NCBI GenBank assembly: GCA_023511295.1
Contig: JAIMBT010000011.1
Location: forward strand, 1 to 64,000
Direction: 5' to 3'
Origin: Alicyclobacillus sp.
GTDB lineage: Bacteria > Bacillota > Bacilli > Alicyclobacillales > Alicyclobacillaceae
Length of the DNA: 64,000 nt
This document shows, piece by piece, positions 1-7,675 of this stretch. Each line of letters begins with the position of its first letter. Position 1 is the stretch's first letter. The notes under the pieces are model-generated. The model had not been told where the DNA came from. It saw only the letters and a list, made by a program, of their open reading frames with translations, and made no database searches. Made by a program: the position numbers and the translations under genes.

Positions 1-327
1 GGGCCGTGTCTCAGTCCCAGTGTGGCCGGTCACCCTCTCAGGTCGGCTACGCATCGTCGCCTTGGTGGGCCGTTACCTCACCAACTAGCTAATGCGCCGC
101 GGGCTCCTCTCCTAGTAGCGCCGTAGCGCCTTTCCCATACCTGAGATGCCTCAGCTATGCCTATCCGGCATTAGCACCCGTTTCCAGGCGTTATTCCGGT
201 CTAGAAGGCAGATTGCCCACGTGTTACTCACCCGTCCGCCGCTGATATCCGAAGATATCCGCTCGACTTGCATGTATTAGGCACGCCGCCAGCGTTCGTC
301 CTGAGCCAGGATCAAACTCTCAAAGTT
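1..327 (-). rRNA. rrs: 16S ribosomal RNA, 5' part (runs off left edge)
   Basis: Read on the minus strand, 320-300 gives the universal 16S start AGAGTTTGATCCTGGCTCAG, followed by GACGAACGCTGGCGGCGTGC and ending at the conserved CACTGGGACTGAGACACGGC stretch at base 2. Only about the first 330 nt of the ~1,500-nt gene are present. The 5' end is placed at 327 by alignment to E. coli numbering (AGAGTTTGAT begins at position 8). The variable regions resemble Alicyclobacillus, which is the main clue to the host. Confidence 0.97.
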
Positions 328-513
328 GTCCTCCATGCTCTCGCATCTCGGACTGTCCTCTGAGCATCGCTGCTCATGAACTCTGTGCGTTCACTCTCTG
401 CGTGTGTTTAGTTTTCAAGGAACCAATCGAGCATCTCTGCCCGGCCGTTGGACCGTTCCTTCTGCTGTCCCGTCGGGGACTCTCGAAGGCGCCGTCTCGC
501 GGCGACATCTGCT
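328..513 (-). other. rRNA operon leader
   Basis: This is the untranslated leader between the rrn promoter and mature 16S. It contains GGTTCCTTGAAAACTAAAC (minus strand, about 405-424). This box resembles the CTTGAAAACT sequences that flank Bacillus rRNA genes and is thought to take part in processing stems. No coding potential is credible here. Confidence 0.6.
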
Positions 514-542
514 AATATACCACGCCCATCGCCACAGTTCAA
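514..542 (-). promoter_or_regulatory. rrn promoter (sigma-A type)
   Basis: On the minus strand TTGAAC (542-537) and TATATT (519-514) are separated by 17 bp, close to the TTGACA/TATAAT consensus. Transcription would start near 507, giving a leader of about 180 nt before 16S. Confidence 0.7.
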
Positions 543-1794
543 CCCATATTTCTGTGTCAGATTGTGGAATGTGTGGGGTGTGGGATGTGGTGGAGCAGCG
601 TAGGTGTGCATGCCGGTTCGAGGGACAACGTGGGATGTGGTCGCGAACGGAGTGCGATGGCGGCGGAACCTGGTGCATGGAGGGTGGGCGCGGATGGCGA
701 GTGGAACGACGGGATGTGCAGGCCGAGCGGGCGTTGGTCGGTGCCACGGGTACCCTCCGCGGGCACAAGGGAATGGTGGTCCGCTGTTGGTCGGACAGGG
801 GCGCCCGTTTCGCGGGACAGCGGAACCGCAGGGTCTTATTGCCCGGCGAGACACTGCGCCGGGCCCTCGACAGGCACTCCCCGGCGCCCACAAGGGAACG
901 CGGTTCCGCTGTCCGCCCGCGCAGCACCCCAGCCGCGGACAACAAGGGACTCGCGTTCCGCTATCCCACGGACCAACCCCCGATTTCAAGCCGAACCGAG
1001 GGCTGGACACGCCAACAGCGGAACGCGAGTCCCTTAACGCCACCGAGATCGGGCCTCAGGGGCAAAATAGAGGAACGGCAGTCCGCTACCGGGGCGGACA
1101 AGAGCCATCAACACCGCCAAACCAGCAAGGACCATCCCCCAGACCCACCCCGGCGCCCACAAGGGAACGCGGTTCCGTTGTCCGCCCGCGCAGCACCCCA
1201 GCCGCGGACAACAAGGGACTCGCGTTCCGCTATCCCACAGACGAACCCCCGATTTCGAGCCGAACAGAGGGCTGGACACGCCAACAGCGGAACGCGAGTC
1301 CCTTAACGCCACCGAGATCGGGCCTGTGGAGCAGAATAGAGGAACGACAGTCCGCTACCGGGGCCGGCTAACCGACGACGCCCGGCGAGACACTGCGCCG
1401 GGCCCTCGACGGACCCACCCCGGCGCCCACAAGGGGAACCGTGTTCCGCTGTCCGCCTCCGCAACACCCCAGCCGCGGACAACAAGGGACTCGCGTTCCG
1501 CTATCCCACCCACCAACCCCCGATTTCGAGCCGAACAGAGGGCTGGACACGCCAATAGCGGAACGCGAGTCCCTTAACGCCACCGAGATCGGGCCCCCGG
1601 TGCACAACAGAGGAACGGCAGTCCGCTACCGCGGCGGACAAAACCCACCAACCGGCCGGGCCCGCGCTGCGCCGGGCAGGCGGCGAAACTGTGCGGCAGC
1701 AGATGAGACGGCGGCTTCCGAGATAACCCCCCGGTGATTGGACAGGCCCGTCACCCCACCACATGCGGCCACACCACGGCGGTCTCTGCGTGCG
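543..1794. other. Gene-free interval between rrn and thiF/moeB
   Basis: About 1.25 kb without a believable gene. Long open frames exist on both strands only because the DNA is very GC-rich and repetitive; the same peptide recurs in several frames and no ribosome site precedes them. From 842 to 1650 the stretch is filled by tandem repeats (separate entry). 543-841 holds divergent copies of the same short motif (around 767 and 819). 1651-1794 shows nothing recognisable. Confidence 0.7.
842..1650. repeat. ~270-bp tandem repeat array of palindromic elements
   Basis: Three tandem copies begin at 882, 1151 and 1421 (periods 269 and 270 bp); the third is truncated near 1650. Each copy carries a perfect 19-bp inverted repeat, AAGGGACTCGCGTTCCGCT, with arms at 944-962/1017-1035, 1213-1231/1286-1304 and 1484-1502/1557-1575 (the last loop begins ATCCC as in the others). 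Related 22-26-nt versions of the motif occur about 14 times, in both orientations. The segment CCCGGCGAGACACTGCGCCG precedes the first and third copies. Similar short GGAAC/GTTCC palindromes are common between genes in high-GC Bacilli; their role is unknown. Confidence 0.85.
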
Positions 1795-2817
1795 CTACAT
1801 ACCGACGTATCGGGCGTACAGGGACCGCGCCCGTGCCACGTCCTCAACCCCGTGCAGCAACGCGCGGCCGTCTGAAAAGAGGGTGAGTTGCCAATCGTCG
1901 AATTCACACCGGAGCAGACTGCCCGTGAAGCGCACCTGTCCGAATGGACGGAGTCGCTCCGCCATGCGCTCCATCGGGACCGTCCACTCCTGCGACGGGC
2001 GCACCTGAATCGTGCGCCGGCCGCACAGTGACACAGTCAAGCTATCCGCCTGCACGTTGAGGTGCGCAAACAACCGTTGCCCGCAACACGGGCACTCCGG
2101 GTTCCGCTCACCCATCTGGAGGCGCTGAAACTCGTTGTTCCACACGTCCACATAGAGCATGCTCCGGTGCAGATGTTGGTCATTTCCAGTGAGGAATTTC
2201 AGCGTCTCCGCCACCTGGTACGAGGCGACAATCGCAACGACCGGTGCTATCACACCCACCGTGTCGCAAGTGTCCGTTCCGCCTCCGGATCGATCCGCTC
2301 CGAACAGACACACCAAGCACGGAGTGTCGCCGGGGTTCAAGAAGGCCATCGTTCCGAACGAACTCACGGCGCCCCCGTATACCCAGGGGATCCGGTGCTT
2401 CACGGCTACATCGTTGATCAAGTAGCGCACCTCAAAGTTATCCGTTCCGTCCAATATCACGTCGACATCCGTCAACCACTGCTCTGCATTGCGCCAGTTC
2501 AAATCAGCCACGACCGGCTCAATCTCGACATCGGCATTGGCCTGCCGCAACCGTTCGGCGGCCGCCTCTGCCTTCGCCCGCCCTTCAGCGGCATCCACCT
2601 CGTCGTACAGGGACTGTCGTTGCAAGTTCGACATCTCCACGACATCCCGATCTATCAGCCGCGTAAACCCTACGCCAGCGCGGACCAGCTCCGTCGCGAG
2701 GACTGTACCCAGCGCACCAAGCCCCACCACCGCCACGCGGCTCGCCTGTAAGCGAGCCTGACCGGACGGCCCTATCGGCCGAAACAACATTTGCCGCGAA
2801 TATCGAACCTCGTTCAT
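1795..2817 (-). CDS. ThiF/MoeB/HesA-family adenylyltransferase
   Basis: 340 aa, E1-like enzyme that adenylates the C-terminal glycine of a small sulfur-carrier protein (MoaD in molybdopterin synthesis or ThiS in thiamine synthesis). The Rossmann nucleotide loop GLGALG is at residues 32-37, followed by DRDVVEMSNLQRQ (about 56-68) with the conserved Asp, Asn and Arg. A TDTC segment near 183 may hold the reactive Cys. Two Cys pairs (PCLVC near 168 and CPCC near 245) would bind structural zinc. The last ~90 residues form an extra domain seen in Bacillus MoeB/ThiF proteins. ThiF and MoeB cannot be separated by eye; the two molybdoenzymes in this window favour a MoeB role. It stands alone, transcribed towards the rRNA gene. 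Confidence 0.85.
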   Translation of the reverse strand: MNEVRYSRQMLFRPIGPSGQARLQASRVAVVGLGALGTVLATELVRAGVGFTRLIDRDVVEMSNLQRQSLYDEVDAAEGRAKAEAAAERLRQANADVEIEPVVADLNWRNAEQWLTDVDVILDGTDNFEVRYLINDVAVKHRIPWVYGGAVSSFGTMAFLNPGDTPCLVCLFGADRSGGGTDTCDTVGVIAPVVAIVASYQVAETLKFLTGNDQHLHRSMLYVDVWNNEFQRLQMGERNPECPCCGQRLFAHLNVQADSLTVSLCGRRTIQVRPSQEWTVPMERMAERLRPFGQVRFTGSLLRCEFDDWQLTLFSDGRALLHGVEDVARARSLYARYVGM

Positions 2818-3041
2818 CCGGCCTCGCCCTTCCCTGCCTCATCCGTCGCATGGTAAGACCTATGATACATCCTCGCGGAACCGATTGGATCCCGTTCGCC
2901 ATCCCATGCATCATGGCGATGGCGAAAACGTCCTTCTCCATCGCAAGGAATGGCGTCACCCCGTGCCGAATCTTTTGGATATACCCCACGATACATCGGG
3001 ATGGAGATTTCCACTCTGCACCAGAAAGAAGGCCAACGACC

Positions 3042-3500
3042 GTGTCCAGCACACACCAATTCCCGTTTTGCAACGATTTACGCGACTGCTTCTACGAGAC
3101 GTACGCCAAGTTGACACCTCAGCAGCTCGATTGGCAGGTGCCGGGTTCCCGCAACTCCATCGGATTCTCACTGCGCCACATCGCGCAGTCCGAGGACTGG
3201 TTCGTAAACTTCGTCGTCCTCGGCCACGAGGTCCCGCTGAAGCGGAAATCGGACCTGCCGACCATCGTTGAAATTCTCGCCTACCTTCGCGACACGCGGG
3301 CGCATACCCTATCTGTCCTCGATTCGCTCCCACCAGAGCGTCTCAGCGAGGTGCGTTCCCTCGGCGACGGCTTTCGAGGAAGGCCGCGCGACGTAACCGT
3401 CGGATGGATTTTCCACCGCGTGTTCCAGCATGAAGCCTATCACTACGGCCAGGTCAACCTGATGATGCGACAACAAGGGCTGGAACCCCCTCAGATGTGA
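3042..3500 (+). CDS. DinB-like four-helix protein
   Basis: 152 aa from a GTG start at 3042, chosen because AAAGAAGG lies about 10 bp upstream and the product then has the usual DinB length; the frame stays open back to 2850, but that part looks like non-coding residue. DinB/YfiT proteins are four-helix bundles that bind a metal through three His and often act as thiol-dependent transferases (bacillithiol in Bacilli). Candidate ligands are the His in LRHIAQSEDW and the two in FQHEAYHYGQVN near the C-terminus, the classic H-x3-H ending. The substrate cannot be inferred. Monocistronic and convergent with manA. Confidence 0.75.
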   Translation: MSSTHQFPFCNDLRDCFYETYAKLTPQQLDWQVPGSRNSIGFSLRHIAQSEDWFVNFVVLGHEVPLKRKSDLPTIVEILAYLRDTRAHTLSVLDSLPPERLSEVRSLGDGFRGRPRDVTVGWIFHRVFQHEAYHYGQVNLMMRQQGLEPPQM

Positions 3501-3582
3501 ACGGATCCTTCGCGGAACATAAAGCCGCAACGGATCGCGCAATCTACGGAGGCGGTCCGCATCGTTCCCGGAAACACGGGGG

Positions 3583-4593
3583 TCAGTACACGACCCGTAA
3601 GATTCGGACCCCGTTTTCCGCACGAACCATTACGTCGTCACGGCCGGACGGCACCACCCAGGCAGTTCCCGGGTTCACGGTGCCGCCCCCCTCGGGCCAA
3701 CCGATGGAACCTGCACCGCGGACACCAATCAGCACCGTGGGTCCTGCATGCGCAGGGATGCGATACGCTCCCTCCGCCGCCACCGACACTTCTTCCATCT
3801 GAAAATACGGGCACGCAAGCAGCCGCTTCGATGTCACGCCTGTAGTCGGTGCACCGGTACCCTCGTTTATGCCCTGTGTGAACGCCTCGCCGTTGGCATC
3901 CCGGTCGTCCGTGGCCCTGTCCCCCCCGTACCGGAGTACATCCGCCGCCTTGTCGACATGCAGCAATCGGGGTTTTCCATCCACATCGATCCGGTCCCAA
4001 TCGTACACTCGATACGTGACATCGGAGGTTTGTTGCACTTCAATCAACGTCGTCCCGGCCAGCAACGCGTGGAGCGTGCCCGCTGGAACGTACACCACAT
4101 CGCCTGGATGGATCTCGCGGTATCCGAGATAGTCTCGAACTCGCCCATCCCTGACCGCCTGATGGTAGTCGTCACGGTCTCGGAACCGATGTCCATAGAC
4201 CACCCGTCCCCGCTCGGACGTCTCGAGGATGTACCAAGCTTCTGTCTTTCCGTAATCTCCTTCATGCTGCTGGGCGTAGGCGTCTTCAGGATGCACTTGG
4301 ACCGACAGATCTGCCTGTGCTTCAATCAGCTTCACCAGTAATGGAAAGCGGGGTTGCGGTGAGCGACCCAAGAACGCCTCAGGGTACTGCAGCGTCACTT
4401 GCTGCAAGGTCATCCCGTTGAAGGTCCCCCCGTCGACGACACTCGGCGAGCTCGGATGGGCAGACACCAGCCAGTACTCGCCGACAGGCTCGGCCATGTG
4501 CTCCACGCCAAACCGAGACTTCCACGCGTGTCCACCCCACATCCGCGGCGTTGCGATGGGGCGCAGTTTGATGGGTTCAAATGCGTGCGGCAT
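3583..4593 (-). CDS. manA: Mannose-6-phosphate isomerase, class I
   Basis: 336 aa zinc enzyme interconverting mannose-6-phosphate and fructose-6-phosphate, linking mannose use and GDP-mannose precursor supply to glycolysis. Expected zinc ligands are visible: Gln99 and His101 in SVQVHPEDAYA, Glu118 in GKTEAWY, and His175 in VPAGTLHALL. Length matches the short Bacillus-type ManA (~315-340 aa). The ATG at 4593 follows AAGGAGC at good spacing. A TATAAT (minus strand, 4658-4653) sits about 60 bp upstream without a convincing -35 box. Confidence 0.93.
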   Translation of the reverse strand: MPHAFEPIKLRPIATPRMWGGHAWKSRFGVEHMAEPVGEYWLVSAHPSSPSVVDGGTFNGMTLQQVTLQYPEAFLGRSPQPRFPLLVKLIEAQADLSVQVHPEDAYAQQHEGDYGKTEAWYILETSERGRVVYGHRFRDRDDYHQAVRDGRVRDYLGYREIHPGDVVYVPAGTLHALLAGTTLIEVQQTSDVTYRVYDWDRIDVDGKPRLLHVDKAADVLRYGGDRATDDRDANGEAFTQGINEGTGAPTTGVTSKRLLACPYFQMEEVSVAAEGAYRIPAHAGPTVLIGVRGAGSIGWPEGGGTVNPGTAWVVPSGRDDVMVRAENGVRILRVVY

Positions 4594-4682
4594 GGCAAAA
4601 GCTCCTTCAGGCGCAGCGGAATCTGCGCTTCATCTCGTAACAGCTCGCAACCATTATAGCGGGTTTCCGCTCTGGCGCGTCC

Positions 4683-4711
4683 TTGACAAGCCTTCGGTCC
4701 TCGCGTACAAT
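4683..4711 (+). promoter_or_regulatory. Sigma-A promoter for the tRNA pair
   Basis: TTGACA (4683-4688), 17-bp spacer, TACAAT (4706-4711): a near-consensus vegetative promoter ending 24 bp before tRNA-Gly, as expected for a strongly expressed stable RNA unit. Confidence 0.85.
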
Positions 4712-4735
4712 GCAACTTGTCGAAGCGGACAACAT

Positions 4736-4810
4736 GCGGAAGTGGCTCAGGGGTAGAGCATCGCCTTGCCAAGGCGAGGGTCGCGGGTTCGAATCCCGTC
4801 TTCCGCTCCA
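4736..4810 (+). tRNA. tRNA-Gly (GCC)
   Basis: 75 nt including encoded CCA. Acceptor strands GCGGAAG and CTTCCGC pair fully, the anticodon loop is TTGCCAA with GCC at 4768-4770, and the T loop is GGTTCGAATCC. First gene after the strong promoter at 4683. Confidence 0.97.
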
Positions 4811-4860
4811 CGATTTGATGGGAGGTCAGGCGGAAGTCTGGCCTCTCGTTCCGTCAACGC

Positions 4861-4950
4861 GGAGAGGTGGCCGAGTGGTTGAAGGCAGCGGTCTTGAAAA
4901 CCGCCGAGTCTGCAAGGGCTCCGTGGGTTCGAATCCCACCCTCTCCGCCA
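4861..4950 (+). tRNA. tRNA-Ser (TGA)
   Basis: 90 nt including CCA, with the long variable arm typical of serine tRNAs. Acceptor GGAGAGG pairs with CCTCTCC; the anticodon TGA is at 4895-4897 in loop CTTGAAA. Probably cotranscribed with tRNA-Gly 50 bp upstream. Confidence 0.97.
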
Positions 4951-4999
4951 AACGTCAAAAACGCACGTACGACAAAGCTTACGTGGGCTGAACGACTGA

Positions 5000-5038
5000 A
5001 ACGCACTGGACGGTTGAAAAGCGGTCCGGTGCGTTTTT
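5000..5038 (+). terminator. Rho-independent terminator of the tRNA operon
   Basis: AACGCACTGGAC pairs with GTCCGGTGCGTT (12 bp with one G-U), loop of about 12 nt, followed by a TTTTTT run. It ends the tRNA-Gly/tRNA-Ser transcript. Confidence 0.85.
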
Positions 5039-5062
5039 TGACGTCCATGAGGACCGGCGCCG

Positions 5063-5482
5063 TCACTCCATCGCGGCGGACGCCCGGTCCCCTTCCTCCG
5101 GAGGATCTTCACTGTTGATCATGTGATGCGCGGTCATGGTCAGTCGCTGAAAGACGAAATCCCGAACAGGTCCTGTAAAGCCAATCTCGTCCATCGCCGC
5201 CGCCATGCAGCTGAGCCACTCCTCCGCCCGTTTTAGCGTGATTGGATGTGGGAGATGCTTCGCGCGCAACATCGGCGGACCGTAGATGTCAGAGTAGAGT
5301 CGCGGGCCGCCGAACAGTTGCGTGAGAAACTTGTATTGCTTGTTCCGAACGGGGATGATGTCCTCCGGAAAGAGACGACTCAGGTTTGGGTGCGCCTGAA
5401 CGCGCCGATAGAACGCGTCGACCAACCTCCCGATGGTCTCGGAACCCCCCATCGCCTCGTACACCGTTTGCGGTTCACTCAT
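5063..5482 (-). CDS. Truncated haemoglobin, group II (trHbO-like)
   Basis: 139 aa from ATG 5482, which follows GGGGGTGG; an upstream extension of the frame lacks homology and a ribosome site. Group II truncated globins bind haem and O2 or NO, and in Bacilli help with oxygen or nitric-oxide chemistry. Visible are the helical start TVYEAMGGSETIGRLVDAFY, LFPEDI, the RAKHLPHPI segment with the likely proximal His, and EEW with the group II Trp at G8. NO detoxification would suit a nitrate respirer, but that is inference from the neighbourhood. Separated from the next gene by 130 bp, so probably its own unit. Confidence 0.88.
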   Translation of the reverse strand: MSEPQTVYEAMGGSETIGRLVDAFYRRVQAHPNLSRLFPEDIIPVRNKQYKFLTQLFGGPRLYSDIYGPPMLRAKHLPHPITLKRAEEWLSCMAAAMDEIGFTGPVRDFVFQRLTMTAHHMINSEDPPEEGDRASAAME

Positions 5483-5608
5483 GCTGTCCACCCCCGTATT
5501 CCCCCGCGGTTGCACGACCCAGGCCGGGGTCCTGAACCTCCCCGGCCGGGTCCGTCGGTGGATGGTATCTCTCATCCGGCTCTGGATAGGTTGTCCTGCC
5601 CAGAATGA

Positions 5609-6124
5609 TTACTTTGCAGCCTTCGCAGCTTGCAGTGCCGCTTCGTAGTTCGGGTGCTCGCCCGCCGTCGGAACGTACTGCACGTAGACAATCTTGTCGC
5701 TCGAATCGACGACAAACACGGCTCGGCTCTCGAGGCGTACTTCCTTAATATACGTGCCGTAGGCACTCCCAAACGACATGGAGCGGTGGTCCGACAGCGT
5801 CTGAACACGGTCCACCCCTGCCGCCCCACACCAGCGCTTTTGGGCAAACGGCAGGTCTGCACTGATGGTCAGCACCACCACGTTGTCACCCAGTTCACTC
5901 GCGGCTTCGTTGAAGCGGCGGGTCTGTGCGTCGCACACACCGGTGTCGAGAGAAGGGACCACGCTGATAATGCGCACCTTACCGCGGCTGTCTGCGAGGG
6001 TGACCGTGGACAGGTCGTTCGCAATCACCTCGAAATCAGGCGCCGTATCCCCCACCTTTAACTCCGGGCCAATCAGGGTGCAAGACTGGTTGATAAACGT
6101 AAAAGCGCCGGGACGTTCCGTCAT
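5609..6124 (-). CDS. tpx: Thiol peroxidase (atypical 2-Cys peroxiredoxin)
   Basis: 171 aa from ATG 6124, preceded by GGAGAGGAG; a longer frame to 6154 is less likely. Tpx reduces hydrogen peroxide and organic peroxides, with electrons from thioredoxin. The peroxidatic Cys64 lies in SLDTGVCDAQT and the resolving Cys99 in FAQKRWCG, spaced as in E. coli Tpx (61/95). Length is normal for the family. It is cytoplasmic and has its own promoter, so it is not part of the nar operon that ends just upstream. Confidence 0.95.
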   Translation of the reverse strand: MTERPGAFTFINQSCTLIGPELKVGDTAPDFEVIANDLSTVTLADSRGKVRIISVVPSLDTGVCDAQTRRFNEAASELGDNVVVLTISADLPFAQKRWCGAAGVDRVQTLSDHRSMSFGSAYGTYIKEVRLESRAVFVVDSSDKIVYVQYVPTAGEHPNYEAALQAAKAAK

Positions 6125-6178
6125 CGTAACACGCTCCTCTCCATATGTAACCATCTACCGCGCGTGCGGTTCCCCTTC

Positions 6179-6207
6179 ATTGTACCGAATGCCGAACGTT
6201 TTCCCAA
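6179..6207 (-). promoter_or_regulatory. Probable sigma-A promoter of tpx
   Basis: On the minus strand TTGGGA (6207-6202) and TACAAT (6184-6179) are 17 bp apart, about 55 bp before the tpx start. It lies just beyond the stop of narI. Confidence 0.55.
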
Positions 6208-6221
6208 TGGGCATCCCCGCT

Positions 6222-6932
6222 TCAACTGTTTTGCCGGCGCAGACGCCGCGTGTAACGCGCACGCGAACGATACTGGATCGGTGCCCGCGTAATGTAGAAG
6301 ATAGGCGCACTGTACATGTGAATCAGCCTCGTGAAGGGCGCCACGCCGAAGAGGACAAACGAGGCCACCGTGTGAATCTGCAGCAGCAACGGAACGTGTA
6401 CCATCAAGTCGACGCGGGGTTGCAGAATGAAGAGGCTGCGAACCCACGGTCCCACGGTTAAGCGGTAGTCGTACGGCCCGTTGATATTCGCCCAAATCGT
6501 CGTCATCGCTTCCCCTAGACCCAGCACAATCCACAACAGAATATCTGCGACGTAATCACTCTTACTGGAGTTGACGCGCACGCGGTCGTTGAAGATGCGC
6601 CGGAGAATGAGGATGGTGAGGCCCACCATAGTGACCAGTCCGAACAGACCACCCAACACCATGGCCATGAGGTGGTACAGTTCGTCGCTGACACCAAACC
6701 AGTGGTACCACTGAACAGGCACCAGCAGACCCATGATGTGGCCAATTACGACAAACAGCAGGCCCCAGTGAAACAACATGTTTCCGATGCGCAGCCAGTG
6801 CTTTTCTAGGATTTGACTGGATTTGGCCGTCCAGCTCATGGGGTAATACGCGTACCGATACATCGACCCAAAGATGATGGATCCGAGACAAACATATGGG
6901 AACACCCCCCACCACAACATTGGCATTGGCAT
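6222..6932 (-). CDS. narI: Respiratory nitrate reductase gamma subunit (cytochrome b)
   Basis: 236 aa membrane cytochrome that takes electrons from menaquinol and passes them to NarH/NarG. Five membrane helices are visible, and the four haem-b ligands fall almost at E. coli positions: His55, His65, His187 and His205 (the last in APFTRLIHMYS). It begins MPMPMLWW; the first ATG follows AAAGGGGGC, but Met3 or Met5 could also serve. Last gene of the nar operon, 23 bp after narJ. Confidence 0.95.
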   Translation of the reverse strand: MPMPMLWWGVFPYVCLGSIIFGSMYRYAYYPMSWTAKSSQILEKHWLRIGNMLFHWGLLFVVIGHIMGLLVPVQWYHWFGVSDELYHLMAMVLGGLFGLVTMVGLTILILRRIFNDRVRVNSSKSDYVADILLWIVLGLGEAMTTIWANINGPYDYRLTVGPWVRSLFILQPRVDLMVHVPLLLQIHTVASFVLFGVAPFTRLIHMYSAPIFYITRAPIQYRSRARYTRRLRRQNS

Positions 6933-6955
6933 ACCCCACAGCCCCCTTTCTCGTG

Positions 6956-7675
6956 TTATCGGTAGTACAGCGGAAACGGCAACGCCTCCGGGTCGTCATC
7001 CACGTCCGTTTGCGGTTCACGCGAACTCTCCCCCACTTCCGTTGGTGCCGGCAGGGTATCCACGAGCAGATCGAACACCGCGCGGTATACGGACGCCTGC
7101 GGTAGGGCCTGCTGAATCTTCCGCGAAACGGCAGCCACTCGAGCTTCCAACTCTCGTATGACGGCCTGGTTTGCCTCGTCGACGTCGACGGCCACCAACA
7201 GCTCTAGAAGCAACGGCAAATAGTCCGGAATCTGTTGCTCCGGTACGACAAATCCTGCTGCTCGGAAGATGTTGGCGAGTATCAGCAACGCAGGCCCTCG
7301 GTTTCGGCTGTCCCCGACCTCGTGGGCGGTCAGATACAGGGTCGTCGCCTCATGAGTGTCAAACCATGCCACATATTCCTCGGCTAATTCCAAGCAATCG
7401 CTGGCCAACAGCCGCCGGATGATTGCTCGCAACGGGTGATGCGGCGCGAGGCCCAGGTTGTTCAAGTCCCCATCCACTTCCATCAACACCGGCACGAAAT
7501 CCTCTGCGTCCGGGTAGGACAGCATCCGGGCGCAGGCCGCGAGTACGACTCGTCGTTCATCTTCGGGATTTAGCGCCGACAGGCCCACCCCTGCTTCCTT
7601 GTTCGGTTCTGGAGCCGTCCATCCGCCTTGCCGTGATTGCATCGCCTCGTCCGGCTGTTCCATCGGAATCGCCAT
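6956..7675 (-). CDS. narJ: Nitrate reductase assembly chaperone NarJ
   Basis: 239 aa from ATG 7675, which overlaps the narH stop (TGATG), implying translational coupling; the frame extends upstream, but only into narH. NarJ is a cytoplasmic helical chaperone that binds apo-NarG and helps load the Mo cofactor and the FS0 cluster before membrane docking. The central part (ARMLSYPDAEDF, YVAWFDTHEATTLYLTAHEV) is typical of the family. The N-terminal ~45 and C-terminal ~35 residues are low-complexity tails. Confidence 0.93.
   Translation of the reverse strand: MAIPMEQPDEAMQSRQGGWTAPEPNKEAGVGLSALNPEDERRVVLAACARMLSYPDAEDFVPVLMEVDGDLNNLGLAPHHPLRAIIRRLLASDCLELAEEYVAWFDTHEATTLYLTAHEVGDSRNRGPALLILANIFRAAGFVVPEQQIPDYLPLLLELLVAVDVDEANQAVIRELEARVAAVSRKIQQALPQASVYRAVFDLLVDTLPAPTEVGESSREPQTDVDDDPEALPFPLYYR

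Noticed and set aside
842-1650. Possible CRISPR array
   Set aside because: Repeat units are ~270 bp and the spaces between short motifs are not regular ~30-40-bp unique spacers; no cas genes nearby.
404-1764. Several long ORFs on both strands of the rrn-upstream repeat region
   Set aside because: They repeat the same peptides in different frames, have no ribosome sites and follow the tandem repeat period; judged non-coding.
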